Positions 1-11,699 of a DNA stretch of 64,000 nt are shown piece by piece (the first letter of the stretch is position 1; each line of letters starts with the position of its first letter). A program made the position numbers and the translations under genes. The notes under the pieces were generated by a model that made no database searches, was not told the DNA's origin, and was given only the letters and a program-made list of their open reading frames with translations. The stretch spans positions 5,461,001-5,525,000 of the forward strand of contig NC_065888.1 in the NCBI RefSeq assembly GCF_905147045.1. The letters are read 5' to 3'. The stretch is from Nymphalis io. Lineage: Eukaryota; Arthropoda; Insecta; Lepidoptera; Nymphalidae.

Positions 1-1350
1 ACATGCGAACACCTTGGTACTTGAAAGTGGCTTTTTATTGAATAACAAGCTAATAAAATTATAACCTAGGCTTAATATAGTTTCGATTTAAAAACGATTG
101 ATCAAGATGCGTGTTTTGTAATAATTTAAAACTGTTGCTCTGAAAACTACACATTTCTGACATGCCAAAAACTGACGCCAAACGTAACGGAACATAAAAT
201 ATCATAAATAAATAAAAACTATAAAAAAGGGAACACAAAAAAATAATAAGTAAAAAGCAAAAGTCTGTAAAGAAAGAAATTAAACGATAAAAAAGCTAGT
301 GTATCATATCGTTGGTGTTACTTTCGTGGTTCTTGCAGTACCAATATATGAGTATACGGGTGACGGTGACTTCAAACCATAGATTCTATTAAAAATAAAT
401 TGATACATTGCAAAAAAAAAAATTAATATATGAAGTATGTAAAAATAATATAATATTTTATATTATTTTTTCAGAGTTCATCATATTAAGAATAAGTTAA
501 ATAAATATTTATTTTTCCTAAATTTAAAAATTACAAACACTGTTAACAATCTAAGCTTCTTTAATTAAATCAAAAAATAGGTAGATTTCAAGAGTACCCA
601 CTTTACAAGACATTGTCCGCTAACTACGTACATTCGAATACTTAATTTGTACCCAAAGAAAACAATAATTTATATGGGCTCCCATTACCCCAATTGCCTA
701 CTGTACCACTCGAAATCATTACCATTTTCAATTGAATATGTACCTTAAAGTTATAAATATAAAGTTGTTTTTTTAATGTCAACTAAAACTTTGTTAAACT
801 TCTCAACTATTTCAGGCAACTGTCCCCTTACGGTTGGGTGAACATCAGGTCTGGGTACTTAATTACGTGATAGTAGCGGTGCGCTTTAGAATCATACCAT
901 ACTCATATACTCGATACAAATTTATTCTCTTCCATTTCATGTAAGCCTCATACTTTACTATTCGGATGCTGGTTTAAATCGATCCGTCGTTCAAGTTAAG
1001 GGTCTAGTCTGTGGCAATGGATTTGTAGGTTGGTTTACGATTCAGTAACACATGGCGATTAGAAAAGCTATTTCACTAAGGGCCGTGTGTTGGTTTGACA
1101 ATACAATTTAAAGGATTGGGGCGCGTCTTGGTTTAAGGAAGGGCTATCTGGCCGTTGATTAATTCAGCCCTAATGATCCCATGGAATTTGTAATTTGGAA
1201 ACTGTAAGAGGATTTAGAAAATTTACGATTAAACCCAAAATTCAAAATAAACTTGTGTGACATACATTAGTAAAGTATGTTATCAAATTTATTTTTAGTA
1301 ACATGTATATAAAAATAAAAACTTCATGCATATTTTTCCTTTATTTATAT
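1..1350. other. AT-rich DNA without recognised gene
   Basis: No supported gene. Between 816 and 940 there is a short open segment preceded by a TTTCAG and followed by GTAAGC, but its composition is not persuasive. From about 960 to 1170 the DNA is less AT-rich and repeats the motif TGGTTTA several times. I see no known repeat here. Confidence 0.5.
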
Positions 1351-1659
1351 ATTTTTTTAATTTTTTTTTTTTTTTTATAGAATAGGAAGGCGGACGAGCA
1401 TATGGGCCACCTGATGGTAAGTGGTCACCAACGCTCTTAGACATTAGCATTGTAAGAAATGTCAACCATCGCTTACATATCCAATGCGCCACCAACCTTG
1501 GGAACTAAGATTTTATGTCCCTTGTGCCTGTAATTACACTGGCTCACTCACCCTTCAAACCGGAACACAACAATATCAAGTATTGCTGTTTTGCGGTAGA
1601 ATATCTGATGAGTGGGTGGTACCTACCCAGACGAGCTTGCACAAAGCCCTACCACCAGT
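1351..1659 (-). mobile_element. Family A SINE-like element, near full length
   Basis: A non-autonomous retroelement of about 300 bp. On the minus strand it starts TGGTGGTAGGGCTTTG, carries the block GGTAGGTACCACCCAC and ends CTTCCTATTCTATAAA followed by an A-tract (the T-run at 1361-1376 on the given strand). It matches the copy at 13855-14149 almost base for base, including the diagnostic ACGCTCTTAG and CTTACATATCC variants, so both belong to one young subfamily. No protein is encoded: the open frames across it are a by-product of its sequence. Similar elements are very common in butterflies; a link to the Heliconius Metulj SINEs is a guess from memory. Confidence 0.88.
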
Positions 1660-1740
1660 AATTACACCATACCTTATTTCTATTGTAATAAAAAATATGT
1701 ATTTGGCCAGTAATAAAATAAAATAATTTATGTTTATTAT

Positions 1741-1870
1741 ATGACTTGAAGTAGGTGGTAGGATCCGACTGCATGCGGTAGGTGGGAATGAAGAACCGGC
1801 ACCTTGGTATACCTTCGAGGAAGCCGATGTCCAGTAGTGGATAGCAATTGACCGAAGATGATAATAATTA
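1741..1870 (+). mobile_element. Degraded RTE-type retrotransposon 3' end
   Basis: A relic of the last codons of an RTE reverse transcriptase. One frame reads WYTFEEADVQ, stop, W, which parallels the GEAYVQQW that ends the better preserved RTE copy at 31162-31852. It is followed by a GATAATAATTA-like simple tail. It is non-coding now. The upstream limit is uncertain. Confidence 0.45.
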
Positions 1871-4862
1871 CGATAATGTTAGTAATTTGTACTTATTATA
1901 CAATAATGTAAGAAGACATACGAGAAAAACATAGTCACAACGTGACTCCATTCTTTAAAAATCGATTTTATTTTTTAAATATATATGCATATAGAACACA
2001 GATTATTAGTTGTCAATAACTATAAATTAAAAACAATATTGTATAATAATCATCGTACTTGTACTATTCCAGATTTATTTACTTTACTACTTATAATTCA
2101 AAACGTCACACGTAATCTAGCAATGTATGATTGAGCGCTATACGTGAACACATTTGAATGTTCCGTTCCTATTGTTTTGTGACCAAATCTATAAAACATT
2201 AGTTAATTCAATGGACAATTAATCATGTCCAATAGCCCATAAAATCAGATTACTTGCATCACGTTTGAATAAGGAATATTTATAGAAATGTCAACAAGGA
2301 TATTTTTGTTGTTAGTATCACATGTTGTGTCGTAATATTTTAAGTATCTTTTATATTTTTACTTCACGAAACGATTTCACTATGTAGATATTAACCTATA
2401 TCGCTGTTTTAAATCTAGGTTACCCTAGTTTTGTGGTCGTTGAAGGAAAACATCGTTAAAAACCTCAAATGGATTGGATGGAGTAGTGTTGTACCTAAAA
2501 GCTTCGATGCCTTTTTTATTTATTAGATAATTAACAAAGTACACAAAAATACATGAAAATATAGATCTCTATATTTTGTCATCTGACAAAATAAAGACAA
2601 GTAATTGTAGGCTACAATAACATATCTTATTATACGTAAAGTACACTTACAATAAGCCTATTAACCAGTATGATAAAATTAAATAAGTAGTAAAAACAAC
2701 TTTAAAACAAGCTTTTGTATGGAATATTTCGTGTTTATACTGGTGATCGCTTAGTAGTTCCTTAGTCTGGAGAACTTATCATGGGTGGCATCAGTTCAAG
2801 CTTATCTCAGGAAGTGTTTCTAATTCTTCTTGCAAGATTTGACCTAAACAAACTAACAGACATTGCAAGACTAAAAAAAACTTGTAAAAAATTACAAACA
2901 ATGTATCATGATATATAGGTCTATCACAAGCGTACACAACTTGCACTAATATAGTTGTAGTAAAATAATTCATAAAAAAGTTACGAAGGCATTATTTGAA
3001 GTAGAAAATGAAAAATTATCATTTTACAATCTTAAGGGTATACCGAATGCGATTCTGACCCCTTAAATCATGGTCGTTTCCACTCCTAACACGAACAATT
3101 AAAAAAACCCAAGCATTTCGTGTCAAATAGGAATATAAGTAACTTCTTTAAAATAGGCATTTACAGTAATATTTATAAAAAAAAACAGTAGTACTTATTA
3201 GCTTAGTGTTTATGAGGTTGAATGAATTTTCGTTTAAGGCAGACTTAATAAAATATTTTCAAAGATAGTCGGTATACTGGGAATTTTTTCTTTTAATTTC
3301 CGTAAAGCATAAAAACTGAACGAATATAATTATTTCCACTGAAATAATTCTACACGCAAGGTTACTTTATCAGCATTTTAAACACATTTCGCAGGTTAGG
3401 ATTTCCGATGCGCATTCAATTTGTCCAATGACAAAGTGGGTAGGATATAAATAGAATAAAATGTCAATAAACACAATAATACGATGACTTTCAATTGAAC
3501 AACAAATAACAGCTATAAAGTAATTGCTATTTTTTTATTCAACCGGGAAACTTAAGTAGCTTAATATAAATAAAATTAAAAGCACATATATAAGAAAATA
3601 TAATCAATATTCATTCTAAATATTATATTTCTCTTATGTATGGATTAAACATCCGTATTATAAGACCGAAGATTTCGCTCAAGAACGCGTAAATCTTAAG
3701 TAATACCAAGAAAAATTTAATATAATATAATAAGCAGAGCAGTAGAAACATCGAACAAAAAGCGTATCATATATCCCTATAAACTGCTCTAGTTTTCGTA
3801 TAAGAAAAGATATATATATAAATATATAACATTTTGCGAACCAAGGCGAACTTTCACTCAAACCCAACTTCAACTTTCCTTACAAGTTCCCAAGTCACCC
3901 ATCAACCTTATATCTGATGTTAACATGTACAATAGCTTATTTGACTAACAAACAATATCGAACTTGAGTAGGTTGACTATGATGAAAATAAAAAACAATC
4001 AATTAAATATAAAAATATTTAGCTGAATGATATTTTGAAACCATTTTAATGAAAATTATAAACATCTATTTCTTTATAAATATTATTAGCAATGCCCGTT
4101 CCAATCTATGGTGCTACATTACTGTATTGTTATTCAAAACACAATGACTTGACAATACGAAATAAAAATGTATTTGCCTAGCTTTATTTACGACTTTTAC
4201 TGACGTTATTAGTTATATAAATGATATTTAAATTAAGAAAATATGATAGAACGTCAAGTCAAATTATATTCGAGTGAAGCAGGACAGTGTCCGTAAAAAT
4301 ACGAGCAATGGGTAACCTAAAAGAAATTATCCTGCAAGCGTTCTTGAATAATGTATGAGACACATCCGTCGAATCTAACCCTTGCATGACGATGGTCAGA
4401 TAATTGATTAAATTATTGAAATTTAACAATCTCGTATTATTGAATTTATTATGTACTAGAAATAAAATGAAATGAAAGTTTACATACATATCAACTCAGA
4501 CCCTCACACGGGCAAAGATGCGAGAGGAAGCTAGTAAATTATAAAAAGGTTAGATTATTTCGATCATAAAACCGATATGAAAACACACGTACTAAATTTA
4601 CCCCAGTATAATATTAGTATGATAAGCATGACTATTATAACGGGTATAATGGACATACAAATGATGTCTTATATATTTATTGAACCGTAAACACGACACT
4701 TATACTGGTATAGTATTGTTTATCTTATGGTTTCGATAAAATTCTAAGGTTTCAAGGTAATTTAGGTGCCATTAATTTCCACTCTGATTACTTTAGAGCG
4801 GTCATCCACGAAATATATATTGAATTAGATTGGGATGTAATGGAAATTTAAAACTTAGAGTT
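1871..4862. other. AT-rich DNA, no gene seen; Helitron-like end at 4503-4535
   Basis: About 3 kb of AT-rich sequence with only short chance-length open frames on both strands and no convincing splice-flanked coding segment. At 4503-4535 the sequence CACACGGGCAAAG followed by CTAGT resembles the 3' end of the lepidopteran Helitron-like fragments seen elsewhere in the window; its 5' partner was not located. Confidence 0.5.
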
Positions 4863-5149
4863 CAGTAACAACCTGTTAATGTTTCACTGCTGGGCTAAGG
4901 CCTCCTCTCCCTTTTGAGGAAAAGGTTTTGGAGCTTATTCCACCCCGCTGCTCCAATGCGGATTGGTAGAATACACATGTAGCAGAATTTCAATGAAATT
5001 AGACACATGCAGGTTTCCTGACGATGTTTTCCTTCACCGTCAAGCACAAGATGAATTATAAACACAAATTAAGCACATGAAAATTCAGTGGTGCTTGCCC
5101 GGGTTTGAACCTACGATCATCTGTTAAGATTCACGCGTTCTAACCACTA
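4863..5149 (-). mobile_element. Family C tRNA-derived SINE, head slightly truncated
   Basis: A tRNA-headed SINE on the minus strand. The tRNA-like region carries a box-B-like segment (AGGTTCAAACCCG on the element strand) and the body runs through CATGTGTCTAATTTCATTG to the conserved tail GCCTTAGCCCAGCAG and ACAGGTTGTTACTG. The first bases of the head (GCCGAGATGGCC in other copies) are missing. Several substitutions relative to the 33.8 and 49.5 kb copies indicate moderate age. Confidence 0.85.
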
Positions 5150-7556
5150 TAAATGTATATATGTATAATAAAGTAGATTGAAATATCAGTATTACGCAAT
5201 ATGTTTTTATCAATCAACATATACAACTTAAGAGAAAATATTATTTTAAAATTCTAGTTTTATTGGAACAGTGTTTAATATCAGCTAAAATATTAACAAA
5301 AAATTATAACTTCATTGTTAAGTCGTTTGTCTTTAGTCTTATTGTGGTTGGACTTGGCTATAGGCATTACTAGTTAAGTAATAAAAATCACCTTATAAGT
5401 CATATGCAACACAAAAACACGAAGATTGTTTGTTTATTATCATTTTACTGCCTTTATCGTCTCATTCGTGCATACAATGCTTATCCTGTGCCCACGCAGT
5501 ACAATGTTATTGATTTCGAAGCTATGCCGTCACTTCACATTCAAATTCGAGCGACAACCCAACATCCGATCTAATATTTAAATGGGACACATTTACCAAA
5601 CAATATATTAAGATGCCAAGGAGGTTTGTCATCTATTTATTAAAAGACAAACACATTTAAACATATTTCCAATTAATTATTTATTAACAGCTGCTAATTC
5701 TATTATTATTATTTTGAAATAAATATATTTCTCTTTTTTTTAATTATAATACTATAGAAACGAAGTAAAGGACGTAAAAAGTATTTAGGTCATGACGAGA
5801 CGTGCTTATAGATATTTTACTTTAAAAATAGCCAAAACCACTTCACAAACTATTACTAAGAAATATCAGCCGACCTTACTGCGTCACTATTTCAATTTAG
5901 TTTTTAAATGGTAATAATGTCGTAAAAGCAACGCAATCCATCAAAAGAACAGCTCATCTCAAGCTCCTATTTCGTAACCCAATAAGCAGATACAAATTTA
6001 TGGAGGGTCGTTTGTTCGCTGTGACCCTTTCTTATCAGTAAATCTAACCGCGCCCGCCGCGCCATTCTCTAGTTTATGATATACGACGTTATAGAGAGGT
6101 TATTGTAGCATGAAAAGCGATTTAATTTAAAAATATTATTTACCTTCATAATGGTGAAAGTGATGTAGGTATTCCTAAAAATTCATATTTACCTATAATA
6201 TATATAAGCTTCACTATTTAGTCAACCGCTAAACAGCAACAATACATTAAAGTTCCTTGCGCTAACGATATTCAAATGTTAGGTAAATAACAATCTTATA
6301 ATGACGCATTCAGCCTACCTGCGGGTTTTTTTTTTTTATATAAATCGCTGACTTTATAAAATACCTTATTTGTTGGTTTGTTTTATTGTTATTACTAAAT
6401 GATATATAATCACGAACAAAACTAAATAACAGAAATAAAAAAGAAAAGCATTACAAGATATATATTTAATATTCTTGTACTAATGAAAACGAACCTTACG
6501 TCCGTAAACTGATCCTGAAAAATCGACTCGTGAATGTGATGCACGTGAGCTTCTGTCCACCGTAATGGCTACGATTTCTCACAGCCCTGTATGTTTTACT
6601 AAAATTCGATAAATGTGTTGCATAGAACCAATTGTATTAAGAATAAGTAAACAAGTCGTATTTGTTTTAAATTTTATACAAACTTTACTTTATTCAATAA
6701 TCTAATGCAATATTTATACTAAAGTATTAAATTCAATAAAATAAAATTTTAGCAATAATTCTTTTATTATGTTTTTCTTCAATGATAAAAAATATCGAGA
6801 CATTGTTATCTGATTGAAATTATTCTTTTGTTAGACATAGATGACAGAGATGGTCCCATTTAAATTTGTACAATATTAGATAATAGGATCTGTGAGAACG
6901 TCAAATGGACGAATTCATTACCACGCTAACCGATTTAGACGTTTTTTTGTGTATTTTCCTAAGTAGTACACCTAAACTACCCTTAGTTTGGGTGTACTTC
7001 CGAAAAGTCATGAATTTTGAAAGTCAATTCTCTCGCACGGCCTCGAGAGATATACTCGGATATACAAAATGATTTTCCATTGTTTCCTTTCCAAATCTTT
7101 TTTAGGAAAGTTTATAATATCCTAACGAAGTTGTGTGTTAAATTTCAGCTCGAAAGTCGGTTACCACCTTTCGGAAATTCATCCGGTAGTTACATATGTA
7201 TTTACACATAACGGAACTCTTAAAGTTCTTATAAATGATACTCGGGCGAATATCAGTCAGTCAGTATCAGTATCAGAATATCTATTGAATAACTCATTAG
7301 ATATTTTTATTACGGATTTTGCATTCAATGTTCATATCTAAATGGATTTGTGGCTTGCATCTGCAAATATTTGAAGTCAGTTTTATGATTTTTAATCAAA
7401 ACTAGATTTTTACTGCACACGGTATATAGGTCGCGAGTTCAAAGCCGCAGGTTAGTCTATCTTCTTGCCCAACATACGCCTCGGCCATTATGCCCATTGT
7501 GGGAAAGTGGGATATATATATATTTCTTGTATCTAATGAATACTTTAATTATATTA
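5150..7556. other. AT-rich DNA; possible old repeat near 7.0-7.3 kb
   Basis: No supported gene. Around 7130-7280 the wording TTAAATTTCAGCTCGAAAGTCGG and a CAGTCAGTCAGTATCAG run recall the tails of old insect interspersed repeats, so the overlapping open frames there are probably not genes. A patch at 6490-6600 is less AT-rich and includes a CACGTG E-box, with no further support for function. Confidence 0.4.
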
Positions 7557-7885
7557 CCGTAACCGTAACAGCCTGTGAATTTCCCACTGTTGGGCTAAAG
7601 AACTCCTCTCCTCTTTTTAAGGAGAAGGTTTGGAGGTTATTCCACCTCGCTGCTCCAATGCGGGTTGGTAGAATACACATGTGGCAGAATTTCAGTGAAA
7701 TTAGACACATGCAGGTTTCCTCACGATGTTTTCCTTCACCATAAAGCACCGAGATGAATTATAATCACAAATTAAGCACATGAAAATTCAGTGGTGCTTG
7801 CCCGGGTTTGAACGATCATCGGTTAAGATTGACGCGTTCTTACCACTGGGCCATCTCAGCTTTTTTTTTAATTAATTAATTTAAT
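7557..7885 (-). mobile_element. Family C SINE with 13-bp target duplication
   Basis: A near full-length minus-strand copy. The same 13 bases, TTTAATTATATTA, occur at 7544-7556 and 7886-7898, which I read as the target-site duplication. Four bases are missing beside the box-B motif (GGGTTTGAACGATC against GGGTTTGAACCCACGATC elsewhere), which should damage internal pol III promoter function. A T-run and ATTAATT sequence lie between the tRNA head and the duplication, so on the element strand an A-rich tract precedes the head. Confidence 0.88.
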
Positions 7886-7898
7886 TTTAATTATATTA

Positions 7899-8570
7899 AT
7901 TTTAACAAATTTAAAAGAATATTATTCCTATTCACAAAAATGTATATATATATATATTTATATATAAGGCCGATTTAATAAAGACAATCTTTACGAAGTT
8001 GGCTAAAGAAATAATTAAAACCACAAAGTTACACAGATAAAGAATTTCATTATTACCACATATAATAAGCAAACCTGTCATGAAATAATAAAAACCGTAT
8101 TATATTTAAAACGACTTGTGGCCTTAGAGCTTCATTTTGATTAATGGATGTGTACCATTTAAATACGAATTCAGTTAAATGTTTCGCAATTAAAATGTTC
8201 AGCGGGGCGTATTGTAAATTGCCTTCTAATAGACAGAGAGCAAACGTCAAATTTATGAACATTATTTATGACACTATTTATGTCTGTACAAATTCTTTAA
8301 AAACAGAATTTTATGCTTTAATAATTCAAAAAATGAACTTTTAAATGTACATCGAAGTTTTGTATGACAATAAAAATTTATTATCAAGTTGTATTTTACT
8401 AGTGGCAATCTCGGTCGCTCGATTACTCACATTTGTTTACTTTTAACTTGAAGTAAATTAATAATAATAATATTTTATATCATCTCATAAATTGTATACA
8501 AAATACATTTAAGATTGAGACATTCAATAATAACAATGATTCTAAAACATAACTATATAACAAAAATTAA
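7899..8570. other. AT-rich DNA, no gene seen
   Basis: Opposing short open frames overlap at 8053-8344 with no splice context or family resemblance. I see nothing else here. Confidence 0.4.
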
Positions 8571-8574
8571 TTAA

Positions 8575-8720
8575 TCCTATACTAATAAATGAGGAGACAT
8601 ATTTTTATATTGTATAACTGAAAAACCTATTTAACCAATATATCGGAGTTTCGGAGAACGTGTAAGTGTAATATGATTAAAAAAGTAGTTGCGCTTCGCA
8701 TTTTCATCCACTTTTAAATT
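8575..8720 (+). mobile_element. Possible Helitron-like 5' end fragment
   Basis: Begins TCCTATACTAATAAATGAGG, which resembles the TC plus TATACTAATATTATAAA start of non-autonomous lepidopteran Helitron-like repeats. The matching CTAG-type 3' end was not found close by, so this is a fragment or a coincidence. Confidence 0.3.
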
Positions 8721-9364
8721 CGGCCATTAAAGTGAAAAAGGTGAATTTTAATAGTTTTGTATCGTTATAAATTTCACAATAAGCTCTTATACTACAACTG
8801 ACGTCGAAACTGAAATACATGCGCGACATATGCTCGCCAGTAATACCCGTAATTAGAAACTTGAGCGTAGTTATTCTAAAATGTTTTTGCTCTTTACTAG
8901 AATACACTTAATTACAGTTCCTTACTTTACTTTACTTTGACTAGATGCTTAACCGTTTTGAATGCGGAAGAAAATTCGAGATTAGTTCTAGAAAACTTGG
9001 TTAATCTTTAAATTCATTAGTGTATAGCTATATAACCTACATCGTGTATTGGAGCGTACATTAGTATTATATATTTGAGCGTATGTTTTATAGAACCTTC
9101 TGAGAAATGGTTGATTAAGACCAGCCAGTTGATTATGACGAGTTTTATTGAGTTACCTGGCTCTTGTCCATTACATTATATTTATTTATATTCAACTATT
9201 TATAAGTATTATAGTAAATAATTATTACTGAAAAATGCAATTAACTGGACAGAATCAACAAAATCCACAATGATCTCGTTCTCTTTAAATAATTAGCGTT
9301 GAAAGGACTAATTTTAATAATATTGTTTAAATTGCAAAAGGAACATTTCTTATTGCATTTCGCG

Positions 9365-9470
9365 CGTGTTAATAATGAAGTCCCATTTGTCTTGCGCCGG
9401 CGCCTGTCGTTAACAAGATGCCGTGCGCACGCGCACTGCGTCGCATAGAAATCCACAGCGTGGGATGTTT
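9365..9470. other. GC-rich island of unknown function
   Basis: A sharp rise in GC within AT-rich DNA, containing the self-complementary GCGCCGGCGC and the run GTGCGCACGCGCAC. It has no match to the repeat families in the window. A 71-codon open frame crosses it on the minus strand but has no supporting splice context. It could be a regulatory element or an exon; I cannot decide. Confidence 0.3.
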
Positions 9471-9739
9471 TAATTGATCAAATTATTATATCGATAAAGT
9501 CATTATTATCCTTCGTAAAAAGTATACTTTCTAATAGATATATTTTTTAATATTAATATAATATTAATGTATCGTATTTTTTATATTATCTAAATAAATA
9601 ACACTTAAAAAAATTACCAAGTATCAAGACACTGTTAGTTACTAAATTAGACATAAACCAATTTATATCACAATAGTTAATGTTAATGTTCTAATTTTTA
9701 AAAGTACAGTTAATTGTTTGTTGAAATTTGAAATATTAT

Positions 9740-9945
9740 CTCAAGTGGTCTCGAGCGCACTCTGTATAACAAAATAAACGGAGTCCCACTTCGCTGCCCG
9801 CCCCGACACTGGCGCATGCAAATAGTTGATTTACTCTTGGACTCTGCACTTATTCCAGTCATTGTCGTCGGGGATAAATAATATTGTCTCTTACAAGATG
9901 TATGCGTCTGCGACTCAAGCGCGACGGAGGCTATGAAATGAATAA
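9740..9945. other. Second less AT-rich patch, possibly regulatory
   Basis: About 200 bp with raised GC, including CCCGCCCCGACACTGG and an octamer-like ATGCAAAT at about 9815. It lies roughly 90 bp upstream of an open frame at 10031-10309. No repeat family matches. A regulatory role is only a suggestion. Confidence 0.2.
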
Positions 9946-10031
9946 TTGAAATGAATAATCGCTTGGAATATTATACATTTCATTTGTTTTGTATGTGTAT
10001 TTTTAATTATATAACCGCTTCATTGTTCTAG

Positions 10032-10309
10032 TGGCAAGCTTAAAAAGTGCATATCTTGTGTCCCCATCTAACCCATATTATAGTGATTTGCTGTTAAGAA
10101 ATCTCAGTAGAAGCTTGGAGTTGAGAAATTGGATCGAAGTGTCCCAAGGCTCGGAATGCCGTTCTTTCGGACTACGATTGCCTTTGTGTAACACACTTGT
10201 GTACAATAACAATAATATCTTCCTGTTATCTACACAATCTTCGAGATTTCCACTTCGGCCGAAATTCGCTTCGGAAAAATCTCATTTTGCTAGTGATTTA
10301 TGTGACTGA
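10032..10309 (+). CDS. Unassigned open segment, possible terminal exon
   Basis: About 92 codons stay open after a TTGTTCTAG that could act as a splice acceptor, and they end at a TGA. The residues are mixed polar and hydrophobic with many Ser and Leu, for example SNPYYSDLLLRNLSRSLEL near the start. No domain, signal peptide or family is recognised. Open frames of this size are expected several times by chance in 64 kb, so the evidence is the acceptor-like flank and composition only. It could equally be non-coding. Confidence 0.15.
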
Positions 10310-10404
10310 AATAATAACAAAAGAAAGAGAAATCAGTGTTTAATTAAACACCTCTAAGCGTTTCTAGGTAATACTTATTTCATAAATTGAAAGATTATGT
10401 AATA

Positions 10405-10580
10405 CTAATTTCCGAGCGCGGCTTCGCTCCCGTGTGAGGGCGGGAGAAGTCTTAGTACTCTGTTTTCCTGTACCTCTAACAACTTGTATATAATTGATTG
10501 AGTAGTTAAAACGTGAAAGCGTTGCAAAGAAATAAATAAACACTCATATTCGCATTTATAATATTAGTAAAAATAGATAT
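10405..10580 (-). mobile_element. Short Helitron-like non-autonomous element
   Basis: On the minus strand this begins TCTATTTTTACTAATATTATAAATGC (bases near 10577 back to 10550) and ends with a GC-rich block CACACGGGAGCGAAGCC followed by GGAAATTAGT. That is the layout of the short Helitron-like repeats common in Lepidoptera, with the terminal CTAGT changed to TTAGT. The start sequence is quoted only to show the ATATTATAAATGC motif shared with other copies here. Confidence 0.55.
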
Positions 10581-10944
10581 GTATTAAGTACCAACAAAAA
10601 AACGATGTGAAAGATGATGAATGGCATATAGATAACGATAAGTCGATAATTTGAAAGAGCCAAGTCAACAACGCCGAGCAGCTAAACAGTAACCTAAGCG
10701 GATGCTGTTTGTTCAAGTATATTTGCTTCTTAAAACAATGCGCAGTCTTTGTTTAACAGTCAATTTATGGATCAGAGAGAGGAAGTAAAGCATTAAATAT
10801 AGTATATTATTACAAAAGTGGTTGATTTTGAGCTGACTACTAACTTTAGTCGTAAAACAGCTTCTATATGTATTAATAGTCTGTGAATGTACCATTGCCT
10901 GCAAATCTACTATAATATATCTATATCTATTTAAAGAACGCTTC

Positions 10945-11178
10945 CGCGAGATTCCAAGAGCTCATTCCACCACTCTGAACCACTAGGTTATTTGAAACAT
11001 TCGTACATGTAGCAGAATTCCACCCGGGTGACACACAATCTTTCTCGTATATTTAAAAAAATGTAAGCACGAATAAAATTTTTAAAATTTGCAGAGCTAC
11101 ACTGTGTGACTGGATTTGAAAGAACGATGGCTAATTAATAGCAGCGTACTCTTTTCAATAGACCATCTCGGCTTTCCA
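10945..11178 (-). mobile_element. Old family C SINE relic
   Basis: Highly diverged minus-strand copy. Recognisable pieces in the right order are CTCATTCCACCACTCTG, ACATGTAGCAGAATT and, at the head end, CCATCTCGGCTTT. The middle is rearranged and AT-rich. It is much older than the 33.8 kb copy. Confidence 0.6.
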
Positions 11179-11405
11179 TTGATAAATTATTTTATACTTC
11201 TGTTGAAACATTATCAAAACATCGTCGACGATTAACGCACGAGTCGAGTATCCACGAGTCGATTAACGCAGTCAGAAAGCCTAGAGATAAATCGGGTTAA
11301 AAATTTAAACTGAATAACGGTTCTAAAGATACAAATATATGGCACAGGTTTTATTATAGATCCTGTTTTTAGGATTTCGTACGCAAAAGTTTGGTTTAAT
11401 TTAAA

Positions 11406-11699
11406 GTGACGACAGAATGTAATAAAAATTTAGAACAAACATTTCGAATTACGCATAACAGAAGCAATAAAATGTTCTCAGACATAGTCGTTCGGAGACC
11501 AATCAGGCATGCGGCATCACGTGCTACTAATGTGGAGGCACCCTCATTATTGGGGACCGCGTTATTGCTTCTCATTATTGTAACCTTCGATACGCGTTCG
11601 GTCATCTGTTCTCCAAGCTCATGTTTACTGTATAAGTACTGCAAGACAAATAAAAATAAATATTCGGTTAAAAAAATACGACCAAGACTTACGTACTAA
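11406..11699 (+). CDS. Unassigned open frame overlapping an opposite open frame
   Basis: From the internal ATG at about 11472 the frame gives a 75-residue product with a hydrophobic stretch LLGTALLLLIIVTF that could span a membrane, followed by a Cys-containing basic tail. The opposite strand is also open for 82 codons at 11396-11644, so open frame alone does not say which strand, if either, is coding. Codon content is less AT-rich than the surroundings. No family is recognised, and chance or a conserved non-coding island are equally likely. Confidence 0.12.
   Translation: MTTECNKNLEQTFRITHNRSNKMFSDIVVRRPIRHAASRATNVEAPSLLGTALLLLIIVTFDTRSVICSPSSCLLYKYCKTNKNKYSVKKIRPRLTY

Noticed and set aside
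816..940. Exon-like segment between TTTCAG and GTAAGC
   Set aside because: The length is modest, the hydrophobic AT-driven residues are not persuasive and there is no compatible neighbour exon.
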